NCBI RefSeq assembly: GCF_016526145.1
Contig: NZ_JADDUE010000009.1
Coordinates: 124,001-188,000, forward strand
DNA length: 64,000 nucleotides
DNA from: Saccharopolyspora galaxeae
GTDB lineage: Bacteria > Actinomycetota > Actinomycetes > Mycobacteriales > Pseudonocardiaceae
Reading direction: 5' to 3'
In this document: one piece after another, positions 25,181 through 34,067 of the stretch
Layout: each line of letters begins with the position of its first letter
Numbering within the stretch: position 1 is the stretch's first letter
The notes under the pieces: model-generated
What the model saw: the letters and a program-made list of their open reading frames with translations, nothing else
What the model was told of the DNA's origin: nothing
The model's database searches: none
Translations under genes and position numbers: made by a program

Positions 25181-27208
25181 ATGAGTGCGTTGCCCAGTTA
25201 CGTGCAAGGCCGGTGGCAGGTCCCCGATGATGACGGGGTCGCGGTGCCGGACGCGGTGACCGGCGAGGAGGTCGCCCGCGTCTCGTCAGCAGGCATCGAC
25301 ATGGCCGCGGCGCTGGAGCACGCCCGCGGCACCGGGGGCCCGGCGCTGCGGGCGCTGACGTTCCACCAGCGCGCCGCGCTGCTCAAATCCTTGGCCTCGT
25401 ACCTGCGCGAACACCGCGAGGAGCTCTACGAGCTGTCCGCGCGGACCGGTGCCACGCTCGGCGACGCGAAGTTCGACGTGGACGGCGGCATCGGAGTGCT
25501 GTTCACCTACTCCAGCAAGGGCCGCCGGGAGCTGCCGAACGACACCGTGCACGTCGAAGACCCGCTGGAACCGCTCGGCAAGGGCGGCACGTTCCTCGGC
25601 AGGCACGTGCACACGCCGCTGCGGGGCGTCGCGGTGCAGATCAACGCGTTCAACTTCCCGGTGTGGGGGCCGTTGGAGAAGCTGGCCCCGGCGTTCCTGG
25701 CGGGCGTGCCGAGCTTGATCAAACCGGCGAGCCAGACCGCCTACCTGACCCACCGGCTGGTCGAGCTGATCATCGAATCCGGGCTGCTGCCGGAAGGTTC
25801 GGTGTCGCTGGTGTGCGGCGGGGCCGGGGACCTGCTGGAGCACTTGGGTGATCAGGACCTGCTGTCGTTCACCGGCTCGGCCTCGACCGCGCAGCGGCTG
25901 CGCGCGCACCCGGCGGTGGTCTCCCGCGCGGTGCGGTTCAACGCGGAAGCGGACTCGCTGAACTGCTCGATCCTGGGGCCGGACGCGACCCCGGAGACCG
26001 CCGAGTTCGACCTCTACGTCAAGCAGCTGGTCACCGAGATGACGGTGAAGGCGGGCCAGAAGTGCACCGCGATCCGCCGCGCATTGGTGCCGTCGAACCT
26101 GGTGGACGACGTGGTGGCGGCCGCGGGCGAGAAGCTGGCGAAGGTCACCGTCGGCGCCCCGGACGCCGAGGGCGTGCGGATGGGCGCGCTGGCGAGCCTG
26201 GAGCAGCGCGAGGAGGTGCGGCGCTCGCTGAAGTCCCTGCTGGCCGCTGGTCGGCTGGTCTACGGCGGCCCGGAGGAGTCCCAGCCCGTCGGCGCGGACG
26301 CCGCGAACGGCGCGTTCATCTCGCCGATGCTGCTGCGCTGCGACGACCCGGAACGGCCCGAACCGCACGAGGTCGAGGCGTTCGGCCCGGTGAGCACGAT
26401 CCTGCCTTACGACGGCGTCGAGCAGGCCGTTGACCTGGCGCGGCGCGGGCAGGGCAGCCTGGTGGGCTCGGTGGTCACCGCGGATTCCGAGTTCGCCCGC
26501 GAGGTGGTGCTCGGCGCGGCTTCCCGGCACGGGCGGCTGCTGGTGCTGAACCGGCACAACGCCAAGGAATCCACCGGACACGGCTCCCCGCTGCCGCAGC
26601 TCGTGCACGGCGGCCCGGGCCGCGCGGGCGGGGGCGAGGAGCTCGGGGGCATCCGCGGCGTGCTGCACCACATGCAACGCACGGCGGTGCAGGCCGATCC
26701 GGACACCATGACGGCCGTGACCGGCCAGTGGACGCCGGGCAGTGCGCGCAGCGAGACCGAGGTGCACCCGTTCCGCAAACACCTGGCGGAGCTGCGCATC
26801 GGCGACACCGTGGTGTCCGGGCCGCGCGCGGTGACGCTGCAGGACGTCGAGCACTTCGCGGAGTTCACCGGCGACACCTTCTACGCGCACACCGACGACG
26901 AAGCGGCCCGCGCGAACCCGTTCTTCGAAGGGCGGGTGGCGCACGGCTACTTGGTGGTGTCGTTCGCGGCGGGGTTGTTCGTCTCGCCCGAGCCAGGGCC
27001 GGTGCTGGCCAACTACGGGCTGGAGAACCTGCGGTTCCTCACGCCGACCTACCCGGGCGACGAGATCACGGTGACGCTGACGGCCAAGCGGATCACTCCG
27101 CGCCATGGCGGCGACTACGGCGAGGTGTGCTGGGACGCGGACGTGACCAACCAGGACGGCGAGTCCGTCGCCAAGTACGACGTGCTGACCCTGGTCGCCA
27201 AGGGTTGA
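25181..27208 (+). CDS. paaZ: Bifunctional oxepin-CoA hydrolase / 3-oxo-5,6-dehydrosuberyl-CoA semialdehyde dehydrogenase
   Basis: A 675-residue fusion, close to the 681 residues of the Escherichia coli enzyme. The N-terminal aldehyde dehydrogenase (residues about 1-515) has the catalytic cysteine in AGQKCTAIRR and the glutamate in NAEADS. The C-terminal MaoC-type hydratase (about 535-675) has the DTFYAH pair that opens the oxepin ring. Both halves are needed to cleave the seven-membered ring and oxidise the aldehyde. The ATG follows GGAGGAAG. It is the second rightward gene after paaH. Confidence 0.93.
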   Translation: MSALPSYVQGRWQVPDDDGVAVPDAVTGEEVARVSSAGIDMAAALEHARGTGGPALRALTFHQRAALLKSLASYLREHREELYELSARTGATLGDAKFDVDGGIGVLFTYSSKGRRELPNDTVHVEDPLEPLGKGGTFLGRHVHTPLRGVAVQINAFNFPVWGPLEKLAPAFLAGVPSLIKPASQTAYLTHRLVELIIESGLLPEGSVSLVCGGAGDLLEHLGDQDLLSFTGSASTAQRLRAHPAVVSRAVRFNAEADSLNCSILGPDATPETAEFDLYVKQLVTEMTVKAGQKCTAIRRALVPSNLVDDVVAAAGEKLAKVTVGAPDAEGVRMGALASLEQREEVRRSLKSLLAAGRLVYGGPEESQPVGADAANGAFISPMLLRCDDPERPEPHEVEAFGPVSTILPYDGVEQAVDLARRGQGSLVGSVVTADSEFAREVVLGAASRHGRLLVLNRHNAKESTGHGSPLPQLVHGGPGRAGGGEELGGIRGVLHHMQRTAVQADPDTMTAVTGQWTPGSARSETEVHPFRKHLAELRIGDTVVSGPRAVTLQDVEHFAEFTGDTFYAHTDDEAARANPFFEGRVAHGYLVVSFAAGLFVSPEPGPVLANYGLENLRFLTPTYPGDEITVTLTAKRITPRHGGDYGEVCWDADVTNQDGESVAKYDVLTLVAKG

Positions 27209-27266
27209 TCCGGCGGGTGCGGCGCTCGGGGCTTGCGCCCGGGTGCCGCACCGCGGGAAACTAATT

Positions 27267-27288
27267 ACTGACCGATTGGTCGGTTTCA
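27267..27288. promoter_or_regulatory. PaaR-type operator upstream of paaABCDE
   Basis: ACTGACCGATTGGTCGGTTTCA repeats the ACCGA/TCGGT dyad seen at 24116-24137, again with ACTG on the left flank. It lies 49 bases before the paaA start and after the paaZ stop, so the epoxidase genes have their own regulated promoter. Confidence 0.75.
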
Positions 27289-27336
27289 GCAGCGGTCGGC
27301 CGCGCAGGCCGGTCGCACAGCGGGAGGTGAGCGCCG

Positions 27337-28290
27337 GTGACCAGCGGGACGGCCGAAGGCGAGCTGCAGCGGCACTTCGACGGCACGATCGAGCGCGACC
27401 AGCGCGTCGAGCCGCGGGACTGGATGCCCGACGGCTATCGCAAGACGCTGGTCCGCCAAGTCGCCCAGCACGCGCACTCGGAGATCATCGGGATGCAGCC
27501 GGAGGGGGCGTGGATCTCGCGCGCGCCCTCGCTGCGGCGCAAGGCGATCCTGCTGGCGAAGGTGCAGGACGAAGCCGGGCACGGGCTGTACCTGTACTCG
27601 GCGGCGGAGACGCTCGGCGCGGACCGGGCGGAGCTGACCGGAAAGCTGATCTCCGGGCGGCAGAAGTACTCGTCGATCTTCAACTACCCGACGCTGAACT
27701 TCGCCGACATCGGCGTGATCGGCTGGCTGGTGGACGGCGCGGCGATCTGCAACCAGGTGCCGCTGTGCCGCAGCTCGTACGGCCCGTACGCGCGGGCGAT
27801 GGTGCGGATCTGCAAGGAGGAGTCGTTCCACCAGCGGCAGGGCTACGAACTCCTGCTGCAGATGATGCGCGGCACCGCGGCCCAGCGGGAGATGGTGCAG
27901 GACGCGGTCGACCGGTGGTGGTGGCCGTCGCTGATGATGTTCGGCCCGCCGGACGGCGATTCGCCGAACACGCAGCAGTCGATGGCCTGGAAGATCAAGC
28001 GGCACACCAACGACGAACTGCGGCAGAAGTTCGTGGACATGACCGTGCCGCAGGCCGACGCGCTCGGGGTGTCGCTGCCCGATCCCGAGTTGCGCTTCGA
28101 CGCCGAGTCGGGCGGGTACGAGTTCGGCGAGCCGGACTGGGCCGAGCTCAAGGAAGTGATCTCCGGCGGCGGGCCGTGCAACGACGAGCGGATGTCCCGG
28201 CGCAGGAGCGCGCACGAGGACGGCGCGTGGGTGCGGGAAGCGGCCGCCGCGCACGCGGCGAAGCGGGCCGCGCGGAAGGAGCCGGCATGA
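27337..28290 (+). CDS. paaA: Phenylacetyl-CoA 1,2-epoxidase, catalytic subunit A
   Basis: A 317-residue di-iron monooxygenase subunit that epoxidises the ring of phenylacetyl-CoA. Iron-ligand motifs are visible in [13 protein letters not shown] and [12 protein letters not shown], together with the PaaA-specific [13 protein letters not shown] and [10 protein letters not shown] segments. The GTG start follows GGGAGG. The C terminus is Ala/Lys-rich. It overlaps paaB by four bases. Confidence 0.96.
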   Translation: MTSGTAEGELQRHFDGTIERDQRVEPRDWMPDGYRKTLVRQVAQHAHSEIIGMQPEGAWISRAPSLRRKAILLAKVQDEAGHGLYLYSAAETLGADRAELTGKLISGRQKYSSIFNYPTLNFADIGVIGWLVDGAAICNQVPLCRSSYGPYARAMVRICKEESFHQRQGYELLLQMMRGTAAQREMVQDAVDRWWWPSLMMFGPPDGDSPNTQQSMAWKIKRHTNDELRQKFVDMTVPQADALGVSLPDPELRFDAESGGYEFGEPDWAELKEVISGGGPCNDERMSRRRSAHEDGAWVREAAAAHAAKRAARKEPA

Positions 28291-28586
28291 GCGAGGAATC
28301 TCCCCGATCGTCCTGGCCGCTGTTCGAGGTCTTCGTGCGCGGCAAGCGCGGTCTCAACCACGTGCACGTGGGTTCGCTGCACGCGCCGGACGAGCAGATG
28401 GCGTTGCACAACGCGAGGAACCTCTACACCCGGCGCAACGAGGGCGTGAGCATCTGGGTGGTGCGCGCGGACGCGATCACCGCGTCCAGTCCGGACGAGA
28501 AGGACCCGATGTTCGCGCCGAGCGGCGACAAGGTCTACCGGCACCCGACGTTCTACGCCATTCCCGACGACGTTCCGCACATGTGA
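28287..28586 (+). CDS. paaB: Phenylacetyl-CoA epoxidase subunit B
   Basis: A 99-residue small subunit that bridges two PaaAC heterodimers. It begins [20 protein letters not shown] (after a short leader) and includes [20 protein letters not shown], both diagnostic for PaaB. ATG overlaps the paaA stop by four bases. Confidence 0.95.
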   Translation: MSEESPRSSWPLFEVFVRGKRGLNHVHVGSLHAPDEQMALHNARNLYTRRNEGVSIWVVRADAITASSPDEKDPMFAPSGDKVYRHPTFYAIPDDVPHM

Positions 28587-28594
28587 GGTCCACT

Positions 28595-29503
28595 GTGTCC
28601 TTCGACAACGCTTACGAGGCGCTGACCGAGCAGAACGACTCGCGGTGGGCGTTCGGGACCGGGTTCGACGATCCGCTGTCCGGTGTGGACGGTTCGGTGC
28701 CGGACGGGGTGGACGGGGCGGTGCTGGCGCACTACTGCCTGGCGCTGGGCGACGACGCGCTGATCGCCGCGCAACGGCTGAGCGAGTGGGTGACGCGGGC
28801 GCCGGAGCTGGAGGACGAGGTCGCGCTGGCGAACATCGCGCTGGACCTGCTCGGGCAGGCCAGGCTGCTGCTGGCGCGAGCCGGGCAGGCCGACGGGTCC
28901 GGCCGCGGCGAGGACTCGCTGGCGTACTTCCGCGACGCCGCCGAGTTCCGCAACGTGCGGCTCGCCGAGTTGCCGCGCGGCGACTTCGCCGAGCAGATGG
29001 CCCGGCTGCTGGTGCTGTCGAGCTGGCGGCTGGCGTTGTGCGCGCGGCTGGTCGACTCGCGTGATCCGGTGCTGGCGGCGGTCGCGGCCAAGAGCGTCAA
29101 GGAACTCACCTACCACCGCGACTACGCGGCGCAGTGGGTCGTTCGCCTCGGCGACGGGACCGCGGAGTCGCATCGGCGGATGTGCGAGGGGATCGCCGCG
29201 GTTCGGCCGCACCTCGCGGAACTGTTCCACACGCACGAAATCGAGCGGCGCGCGGTCGCCGACGGCGTAGGGGTGGATCCGGCCGAGGTGCGTGGTGAGG
29301 TGGACGAAGTGCTGGCGCGAGCGTTCGCCGCGGCGACCTTGCCGCACCCGGGAACGCCGCCCGCCGGTGACGAACTCGGGCGTGCCGGCGAATTCGGGCG
29401 TGGCGGCGAATTCGGCCGCGCGGGCGAGCACACCGAACATCTCGTGCCGCTGCTGGCGGAGATGCAGGGCTTGGCGCGGGCGCACCCGGAGGCGACGTGG
29501 TGA
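28595..29503 (+). CDS. paaC: Phenylacetyl-CoA epoxidase structural subunit C
   Basis: A 302-residue ferritin-like subunit that pairs with PaaA. Characteristic stretches are LGDDALIAAQRLSEW, ALDLLGQARLLL, and KELTYHRDYAAQWVVRLGDGT. The GTG at 28595 is preferred over the GTG at 28583 because TGAGG in the end of paaB is then six bases upstream. Residues about 262-283 hold a Gly/Glu-rich imperfect repeat (GRAGEFGRGGEFGRAGE), which is unusual for PaaC. Confidence 0.93.
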   Translation: MSFDNAYEALTEQNDSRWAFGTGFDDPLSGVDGSVPDGVDGAVLAHYCLALGDDALIAAQRLSEWVTRAPELEDEVALANIALDLLGQARLLLARAGQADGSGRGEDSLAYFRDAAEFRNVRLAELPRGDFAEQMARLLVLSSWRLALCARLVDSRDPVLAAVAAKSVKELTYHRDYAAQWVVRLGDGTAESHRRMCEGIAAVRPHLAELFHTHEIERRAVADGVGVDPAEVRGEVDEVLARAFAAATLPHPGTPPAGDELGRAGEFGRGGEFGRAGEHTEHLVPLLAEMQGLARAHPEATW

Positions 29504-30000
29504 CGATCGTGAACCGCGCGCGGGAGGTCGCCGAGACGGTGACCGACCCCGAGCTGCCGATGTTGACCCTGGCGGATCTGGGAGTGCTGCGCGGAGTCGA
29601 GGTCGGTGCGGACGGCACCGTGGTCGTGACGCTGACCCCGACGTACTCGGGATGCCCCGCCATGGCGGAGATGCGCAGCGACGTGCACCGCAAGCTCACC
29701 GGTGCCGGTTACCCGGACGTCGAGGTGCGCACGGCGCTGCATCCGCCGTGGAGCAGCGACTGGATCACCGAGCACGGGCGGCGCAAGCTCGCCGAGCACG
29801 GCATCTCGCCGCCGGGTGAGGCACCCGCGGCCGCCGGGCCCGTCCCGCTCACGCTTGCGCCGCCGCCGCGCCGCATCGCCTGCCCGCATTGCGGTTCGGC
29901 CGAGACCGAAGAGCTCTCCCGGTTCAGCGCCACCGCGTGCAAGGCGCTGCGCCGATGCACGGCCTGCGCGGAGCCGTTCGAGCACATCAAGGAGATCTGA
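29500..30000 (+). CDS. paaD: Phenylacetate pathway Fe-S maturation protein D
   Basis: A 166-residue MIP18/DUF59-type protein needed for active epoxidase. The N-terminal MIP18 fold has VTDPELPMLTLADLG and TPTYSGCPAM, and the C terminus has a zinc ribbon with CPHCGS and CTAC pairs. The GTG at 29500 overlaps the paaC stop by four bases and is seven bases from GGAGG; a GTG one codon earlier is less well spaced. Confidence 0.92.
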   Translation: MTIVNRAREVAETVTDPELPMLTLADLGVLRGVEVGADGTVVVTLTPTYSGCPAMAEMRSDVHRKLTGAGYPDVEVRTALHPPWSSDWITEHGRRKLAEHGISPPGEAPAAAGPVPLTLAPPPRRIACPHCGSAETEELSRFSATACKALRRCTACAEPFEHIKEI

Positions 30001-30002
30001 TC

Positions 30003-31121
30003 GTGACCGAGACACTGTCTAATGTGGATCAACGGGCCACTGCGGACGATCGGGCCGGTTCCCGCCGCGGCGCGTTCCACACCTTGCGCGTCGAGTCGGT
30101 GGACCGGCTGTGCGACGACGCGGTCGCGGTGACCTTGGACGTGCCCGCCGCGCTCGCCGACGAATTCGCGTTCCGGCCCGGCCAGTCCTTGACGCTGCGG
30201 CGTTCCGAGGCGGGTGGTGAACATCGCCGCTCGTACTCGATTTGCGCGCCACTGGGCGCGAAACCCCGCATCGGGGTGCGGCTGGTACCGGGCGGGATGT
30301 TCTCGAGCTGGCTTTGCGACGAGATCGCGGCCGGCGACGAGATCGAGGTGGCGCCGCCCTCCGGTTCCTTCACCCCGGATCTCGCGAGCGGCGGACGGCA
30401 CGTGCTGGTCGCGGCGGGTTCCGGGGTCACGCCGGTGCTCTCGATCGCGGCGAGCCTGCTGCGCGAGACGGATTCGCAGGTGACCCTGGTGTACGGCAAC
30501 CGGCGCAGCGACACGGTGATGTTCGCCGACGAGCTCGCGGATCTGAAGGACGCGCATCCGTCCAGATTGGACCTCGTGCACGTGCTTTCGCGGGAACCGC
30601 GGGAATCCGAGCTGATGTCCGGAAGGCTCGACGCGGACAAGCTGCGGGCGCTGGCCGGTGCGTTGATCCCGGTGGACGGCACCGAGCACTGGTGGCTTTG
30701 CGGACCGTTCGGAATGGTCACCGCAGCGCGGGAAGTGCTCGCGGAACTGGGGGTCGCACCGGGCCGGGTGCACCAGGAACTGTTCTACGTGGACGATGTG
30801 CCGCCGGATCCGGTGCGCCACGAGGAATCGGCTCCGCCCGGCGAGTGCAGCGAGGTGACGATCGTGCTGGACGGGCGCACCAGCACGCTGAGCCTGCCGA
30901 AGGACGAGCCGGTGCTGGACGCCGCCCAGCGCTCGCGCCCGGACCTGCCGTTCGCCTGCAAAGGCGGCGTGTGCGGCACCTGCCGGGCGAAGATCACCGG
31001 GGGAGAGGTCGCGATGCGCCGCAACTTCGCCCTCGAACAATCCGAAGTGGACGAAGGCTTCGCGCTGACCTGCCAATCGTTGCCGGTCTCCGACGCGGTG
31101 ACAGTGGACTACGACAGCTGA
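30003..31121 (+). CDS. paaE: Phenylacetyl-CoA epoxidase reductase E
   Basis: A 372-residue NADPH reductase that feeds electrons to PaaAC. The N-terminal flavin-binding motif is RRSYSIC, the nucleotide domain includes AGSGVTPVLSI and CGPFGMV, and the C-terminal plant-type 2Fe-2S ferredoxin carries CKGGVCGTC with a fourth cysteine in LTCQS. GTG starts two bases after the paaD stop. It ends the paaABCDE message. Confidence 0.94.
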   Translation: MTETLSNVDQRATADDRAGSRRGAFHTLRVESVDRLCDDAVAVTLDVPAALADEFAFRPGQSLTLRRSEAGGEHRRSYSICAPLGAKPRIGVRLVPGGMFSSWLCDEIAAGDEIEVAPPSGSFTPDLASGGRHVLVAAGSGVTPVLSIAASLLRETDSQVTLVYGNRRSDTVMFADELADLKDAHPSRLDLVHVLSREPRESELMSGRLDADKLRALAGALIPVDGTEHWWLCGPFGMVTAAREVLAELGVAPGRVHQELFYVDDVPPDPVRHEESAPPGECSEVTIVLDGRTSTLSLPKDEPVLDAAQRSRPDLPFACKGGVCGTCRAKITGGEVAMRRNFALEQSEVDEGFALTCQSLPVSDAVTVDYDS

Positions 31122-31561
31122 GCCACCGGGACCGCTGCACAGCGTCGTACCGCTCCGGCGGCCCGGTCACTGCCGCGGACCGCTCGGCACGAGGTAGCCG
31201 CACGGGTAGCGCGCTTTCCGCTCGCGCCTGGTGACGTCAGCGGGCCGGTGAAGACGCCCGGTGCAGTTAGCCGTTGGCGAGCACGTCCAGCCGATCAGTT
31301 CGCAAGCGAACTGCTCGTCATCGCCGGTGCCGCGGGCACGTCCGAACGGCCGCCCCGGGATGCGGCCCGCCGGTGACGATCAATGCACCCGTCCGGCGGT
31401 GCCGGCGCGGGACGAACCCCGACATGTTGATCAGAGCAGCGGCGGGCGCCCACAGCGGTCGACCGCGGTTCCGCCGCGTGGGCGGGGAGCCGTTTCGCGG
31501 TGCGGGACCGGGAGCGACGCCGCTTCGCACACCAGCTGGAAAACGTCCTGGGGGATCCACG
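31122..31561. other. Gene-free interval with a relic of the downstream gene
   Basis: About 440 bases after paaE. Positions 31146-31178 repeat 31730-31762 inside the next gene with one mismatch in 33 bases and, in one frame, read YRSGGPVTAA exactly as there, so a fragment of that gene or of a paralogue lies here. A perfect dyad at 31296-31313 is listed separately. No other gene is evident. Confidence 0.6.
31296..31313. promoter_or_regulatory. Perfect palindrome CAGTTCGC-AA-GCGAACTG
   Basis: An 18-base perfect dyad with 8-bp arms about 250 bases before the membrane hydrolase gene. It fits a dimeric repressor site; the cognate regulator is not identifiable. Confidence 0.45.
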
Positions 31562-32392
31562 ATGCAAGCGGGCGGGCACGCCTGCACCGGTGCGCTCGCC
31601 GGTGCCTTCTCCGGCAACGCGGTCGCGGCCTTGACCGGCGCGCAACTCGGCGCCACGGCCACGGCGGTCGGCGCGCTGCTCGGCGCGGGCGCGGCACTCC
31701 TGCCCGACCTGGACGCGGACGGCACGACGGCGTACCGCTCCGGCGGCCCGGTCACCGCCGCGGTCGGCAAGTCCTTCCAACGCCTGGCCCGTGCCGCGTA
31801 CGCCCGCACTCGGCTGCCGCACGACCCGAAAGGCGACGGCGAGCACCGCGGATTGGTGCACACACCGGTCTTCGCGGTCGCCACCGGACTGCTCGTCGGG
31901 CTCGGCGCGCTGGTCACGCCGTGGGTGACGATGGCGACGCTGATCGTCGTGCTCGCGCCCGGCATCGCGGCGCTGTCCCGCTCCGGTCCCGGATGGGTGC
32001 GCCGCCGGTTGCGCACGCATCGGGACGGGATGGCGCTGCTGGCCGCCGCGGTGATCACGCTCGCGCTGCTCGTCGGCGGGGAAGGGGACGAACTCGGCTG
32101 GTACGCCGGGGTTTCCATCGCGGTCGGCATGATCGTGCACTCCGCGGGCGATTCCGCCACCCGCAGCGGAATCCCGTGGACGTGGCCGATGCGCCGCCGA
32201 TGCTCGCAGTGCTCGGGACCGGCGGAGTGCGCGGGCAGCCGCTGGCGGCGCGGGCACGTGCTGCCGAAGAACCTGCGGTGGCGGGTGGGTTCCCGGTCCG
32301 GCCAGCGCATCGAGCAGGTCATCGAGGTGATCTGCCTGGTGCTGGTGGCGGCGCTGGTGCTCCCGGACCTGAGCACCCTGCTGACCGGTTGA
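31562..32392 (+). CDS. YdjM-like inner-membrane metal-dependent hydrolase
   Basis: A 276-residue integral membrane protein resembling the YdjM/DUF457 group. Conserved-looking metal ligands are His in GGHACTGA at the N terminus, DLDAD in the LLPDLDADGTTAYRSGG stretch and EHRGLVHT near residue 100, the usual HRG-x-HS-type motif. Four to six hydrophobic segments follow. A four-cysteine cluster (CSQCSGPAEC) near residue 220 is not typical of the family and could bind metal. The ATG follows GGGGGA. Function of the family is unknown; YdjM is an SOS-regulated protein in Escherichia coli. Confidence 0.78.
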   Translation: MQAGGHACTGALAGAFSGNAVAALTGAQLGATATAVGALLGAGAALLPDLDADGTTAYRSGGPVTAAVGKSFQRLARAAYARTRLPHDPKGDGEHRGLVHTPVFAVATGLLVGLGALVTPWVTMATLIVVLAPGIAALSRSGPGWVRRRLRTHRDGMALLAAAVITLALLVGGEGDELGWYAGVSIAVGMIVHSAGDSATRSGIPWTWPMRRRCSQCSGPAECAGSRWRRGHVLPKNLRWRVGSRSGQRIEQVIEVICLVLVAALVLPDLSTLLTG

Positions 32393-32597
32393 GCGATCTG
32401 CTCCGCCGCGACCGGAGCGAACTCGACCGGCCCGGTGGCTGCAGCGGATCACGGCTTTGAACTGCTCGTAGCCGGTGTGCACCGAGCGCGGAAGCAGCGC
32501 CGCGCGCTCCTCGCGTCCTGAACCGGGGATTTCGTACGTTGACAAAGCAACCGGGCGGAGCAATCCTCAGTGGCCATTCCGGGCAGGGAGGCCGCAC

Positions 32598-33905
32598 ATG
32601 GACGCAACGCCGGCCATCGACGAGACACCGCGCACCCAACGCCGCCGAGCCGTCGTCGCCAGCGTCGTCGGCACGACCATCGAGTGGTATGACTTCTTCC
32701 TCTACAGCACCACCGCAGCGCTGATCTTCCCCAGCGTGTTCTTCCCGCACTCGGACGAGAGCACGGCCATCCTCGAATCGTTCGCCACGCTGTTCGTCGG
32801 CTTCGCCGCCCGGCCGGTCGGTGCGGCGGTGTTCGGGCACTTCGGCGACCGCATCGGCCGCAAGGCCACGCTGATCAGCACATTGCTGCTGATGGGCGTG
32901 GCGACGGTGCTGATGGGCCTGGTCCCGAGCCACGCGACCATCGGGCTCGCCGCACCGGTGCTGCTGGTCGTGCTCCGGGTGCTGCAGGGCATCGGAGTCG
33001 GCGGCGAATGGGGCGGTTCGGTGCTGCTGTCGATGGAATGGGGCGCGCGGAACCGCCGCGGGCTGATGGCGAGCTGGCCGCAGATGGGTGTGCCGATCGG
33101 GCTGCTGCTGTCCACCGGCACCGTCGCCGCGGTCAGCGCGGTCACCGGGGACGCATTCGAGGTCTGGGGCTGGCGGATTCCGTTCCTGGCCAGCGTGGTG
33201 CTCATCGCGGTCGGCCTCTACATCCGGCTGCGCGTGCTGGAGAGCCCGGACTTCCGCGAGGTCAAGCAGCAGCGCGCGGTGGTGAAGATGCCGGTGTGGC
33301 GGGCGCTGCGGGACCACCCGCTGGAGGTGCTCACGGCCGCATTCGTCCGGCTGTCCGAGCAGGCGCCGTTCTACCTGTTCATCACGTTCGTGCTGACCTA
33401 CGGCACGACCGAGCTGGACATGCCGCGCAGCCAGATCCTCAACTACACGCTGATCGCGGCGGCCATCGGCCTGATCACCATCCCGCTGTTCGGGCACTTG
33501 TCCGACCGGTTCGGGCGCAGGCGCATCTACGCTCTGGGGATCGTGCTCACGGCTGCGTACGCGTTCCCGTACTTCGGGCTGCTGAACACCGGCAGCGGCG
33601 GGCTGGTGCTGATCGGCATCGTCGTGTCGCTGATCGTGCACGACATCCAGTACGGGCCGCAGGCGGCGTTGATCGCGGAAAGCTTCGGCACCAACGTGCG
33701 CTACAGCGGAGCGGGCCTGGGTTACCAGCTCTCGTCGGTCATCGCGGGCGGTCCGGCGCCGCTGATCGCCGCGGCGCTGTTGACCAGCACCGGAGGCAGC
33801 ACGAGCATCAGCTGGTACATCGTCGGGTGCTGCGTGCTGTCGCTGGGCGCGCTGGCGCTGATGCCCGCGGCCGGTCGAAGCGGGACGGGCCGAGCGGACG
33901 GCTGA
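32598..33905 (+). CDS. MHS-family MFS symporter (shikimate/proline-betaine type)
   Basis: A 435-residue, twelve-helix transporter of the metabolite:H+ symport family. Marks are [24 protein letters not shown] in the first helix region (EWYDF), FGDRIGRKA in loop 2-3, the [20 protein letters not shown] stretch, and a second [11 protein letters not shown] motif in the C-terminal half. The family imports osmolytes, dicarboxylates or aromatic acids. The ATG follows GGGAGG. The adjacent amidase (162 bases downstream, same strand) may process the imported compound. Confidence 0.88.
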   Translation: MDATPAIDETPRTQRRRAVVASVVGTTIEWYDFFLYSTTAALIFPSVFFPHSDESTAILESFATLFVGFAARPVGAAVFGHFGDRIGRKATLISTLLLMGVATVLMGLVPSHATIGLAAPVLLVVLRVLQGIGVGGEWGGSVLLSMEWGARNRRGLMASWPQMGVPIGLLLSTGTVAAVSAVTGDAFEVWGWRIPFLASVVLIAVGLYIRLRVLESPDFREVKQQRAVVKMPVWRALRDHPLEVLTAAFVRLSEQAPFYLFITFVLTYGTTELDMPRSQILNYTLIAAAIGLITIPLFGHLSDRFGRRRIYALGIVLTAAYAFPYFGLLNTGSGGLVLIGIVVSLIVHDIQYGPQAALIAESFGTNVRYSGAGLGYQLSSVIAGGPAPLIAAALLTSTGGSTSISWYIVGCCVLSLGALALMPAAGRSGTGRADG

Positions 33906-34067
33906 GCGCCGCCCGGCGCGCTGACCGCCCGCGAGCGGCTGCGGGGCCGGTGATCGGCAGGGCAGGTGGGTCCATCCGTTGTCCTGGCAGGGTTGCGCCG
34001 ATTCGTGAGCCGGTGCAGGCAACTGTGCGAAGGTGATCGCGACCGGCATCGGATCTCGGGGGCAAGG

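Noticed and set aside
25286-27106. 606-codon minus-strand ORF over paaZ
   Set aside because: Shadow of paaZ, His/Arg-rich without motifs.
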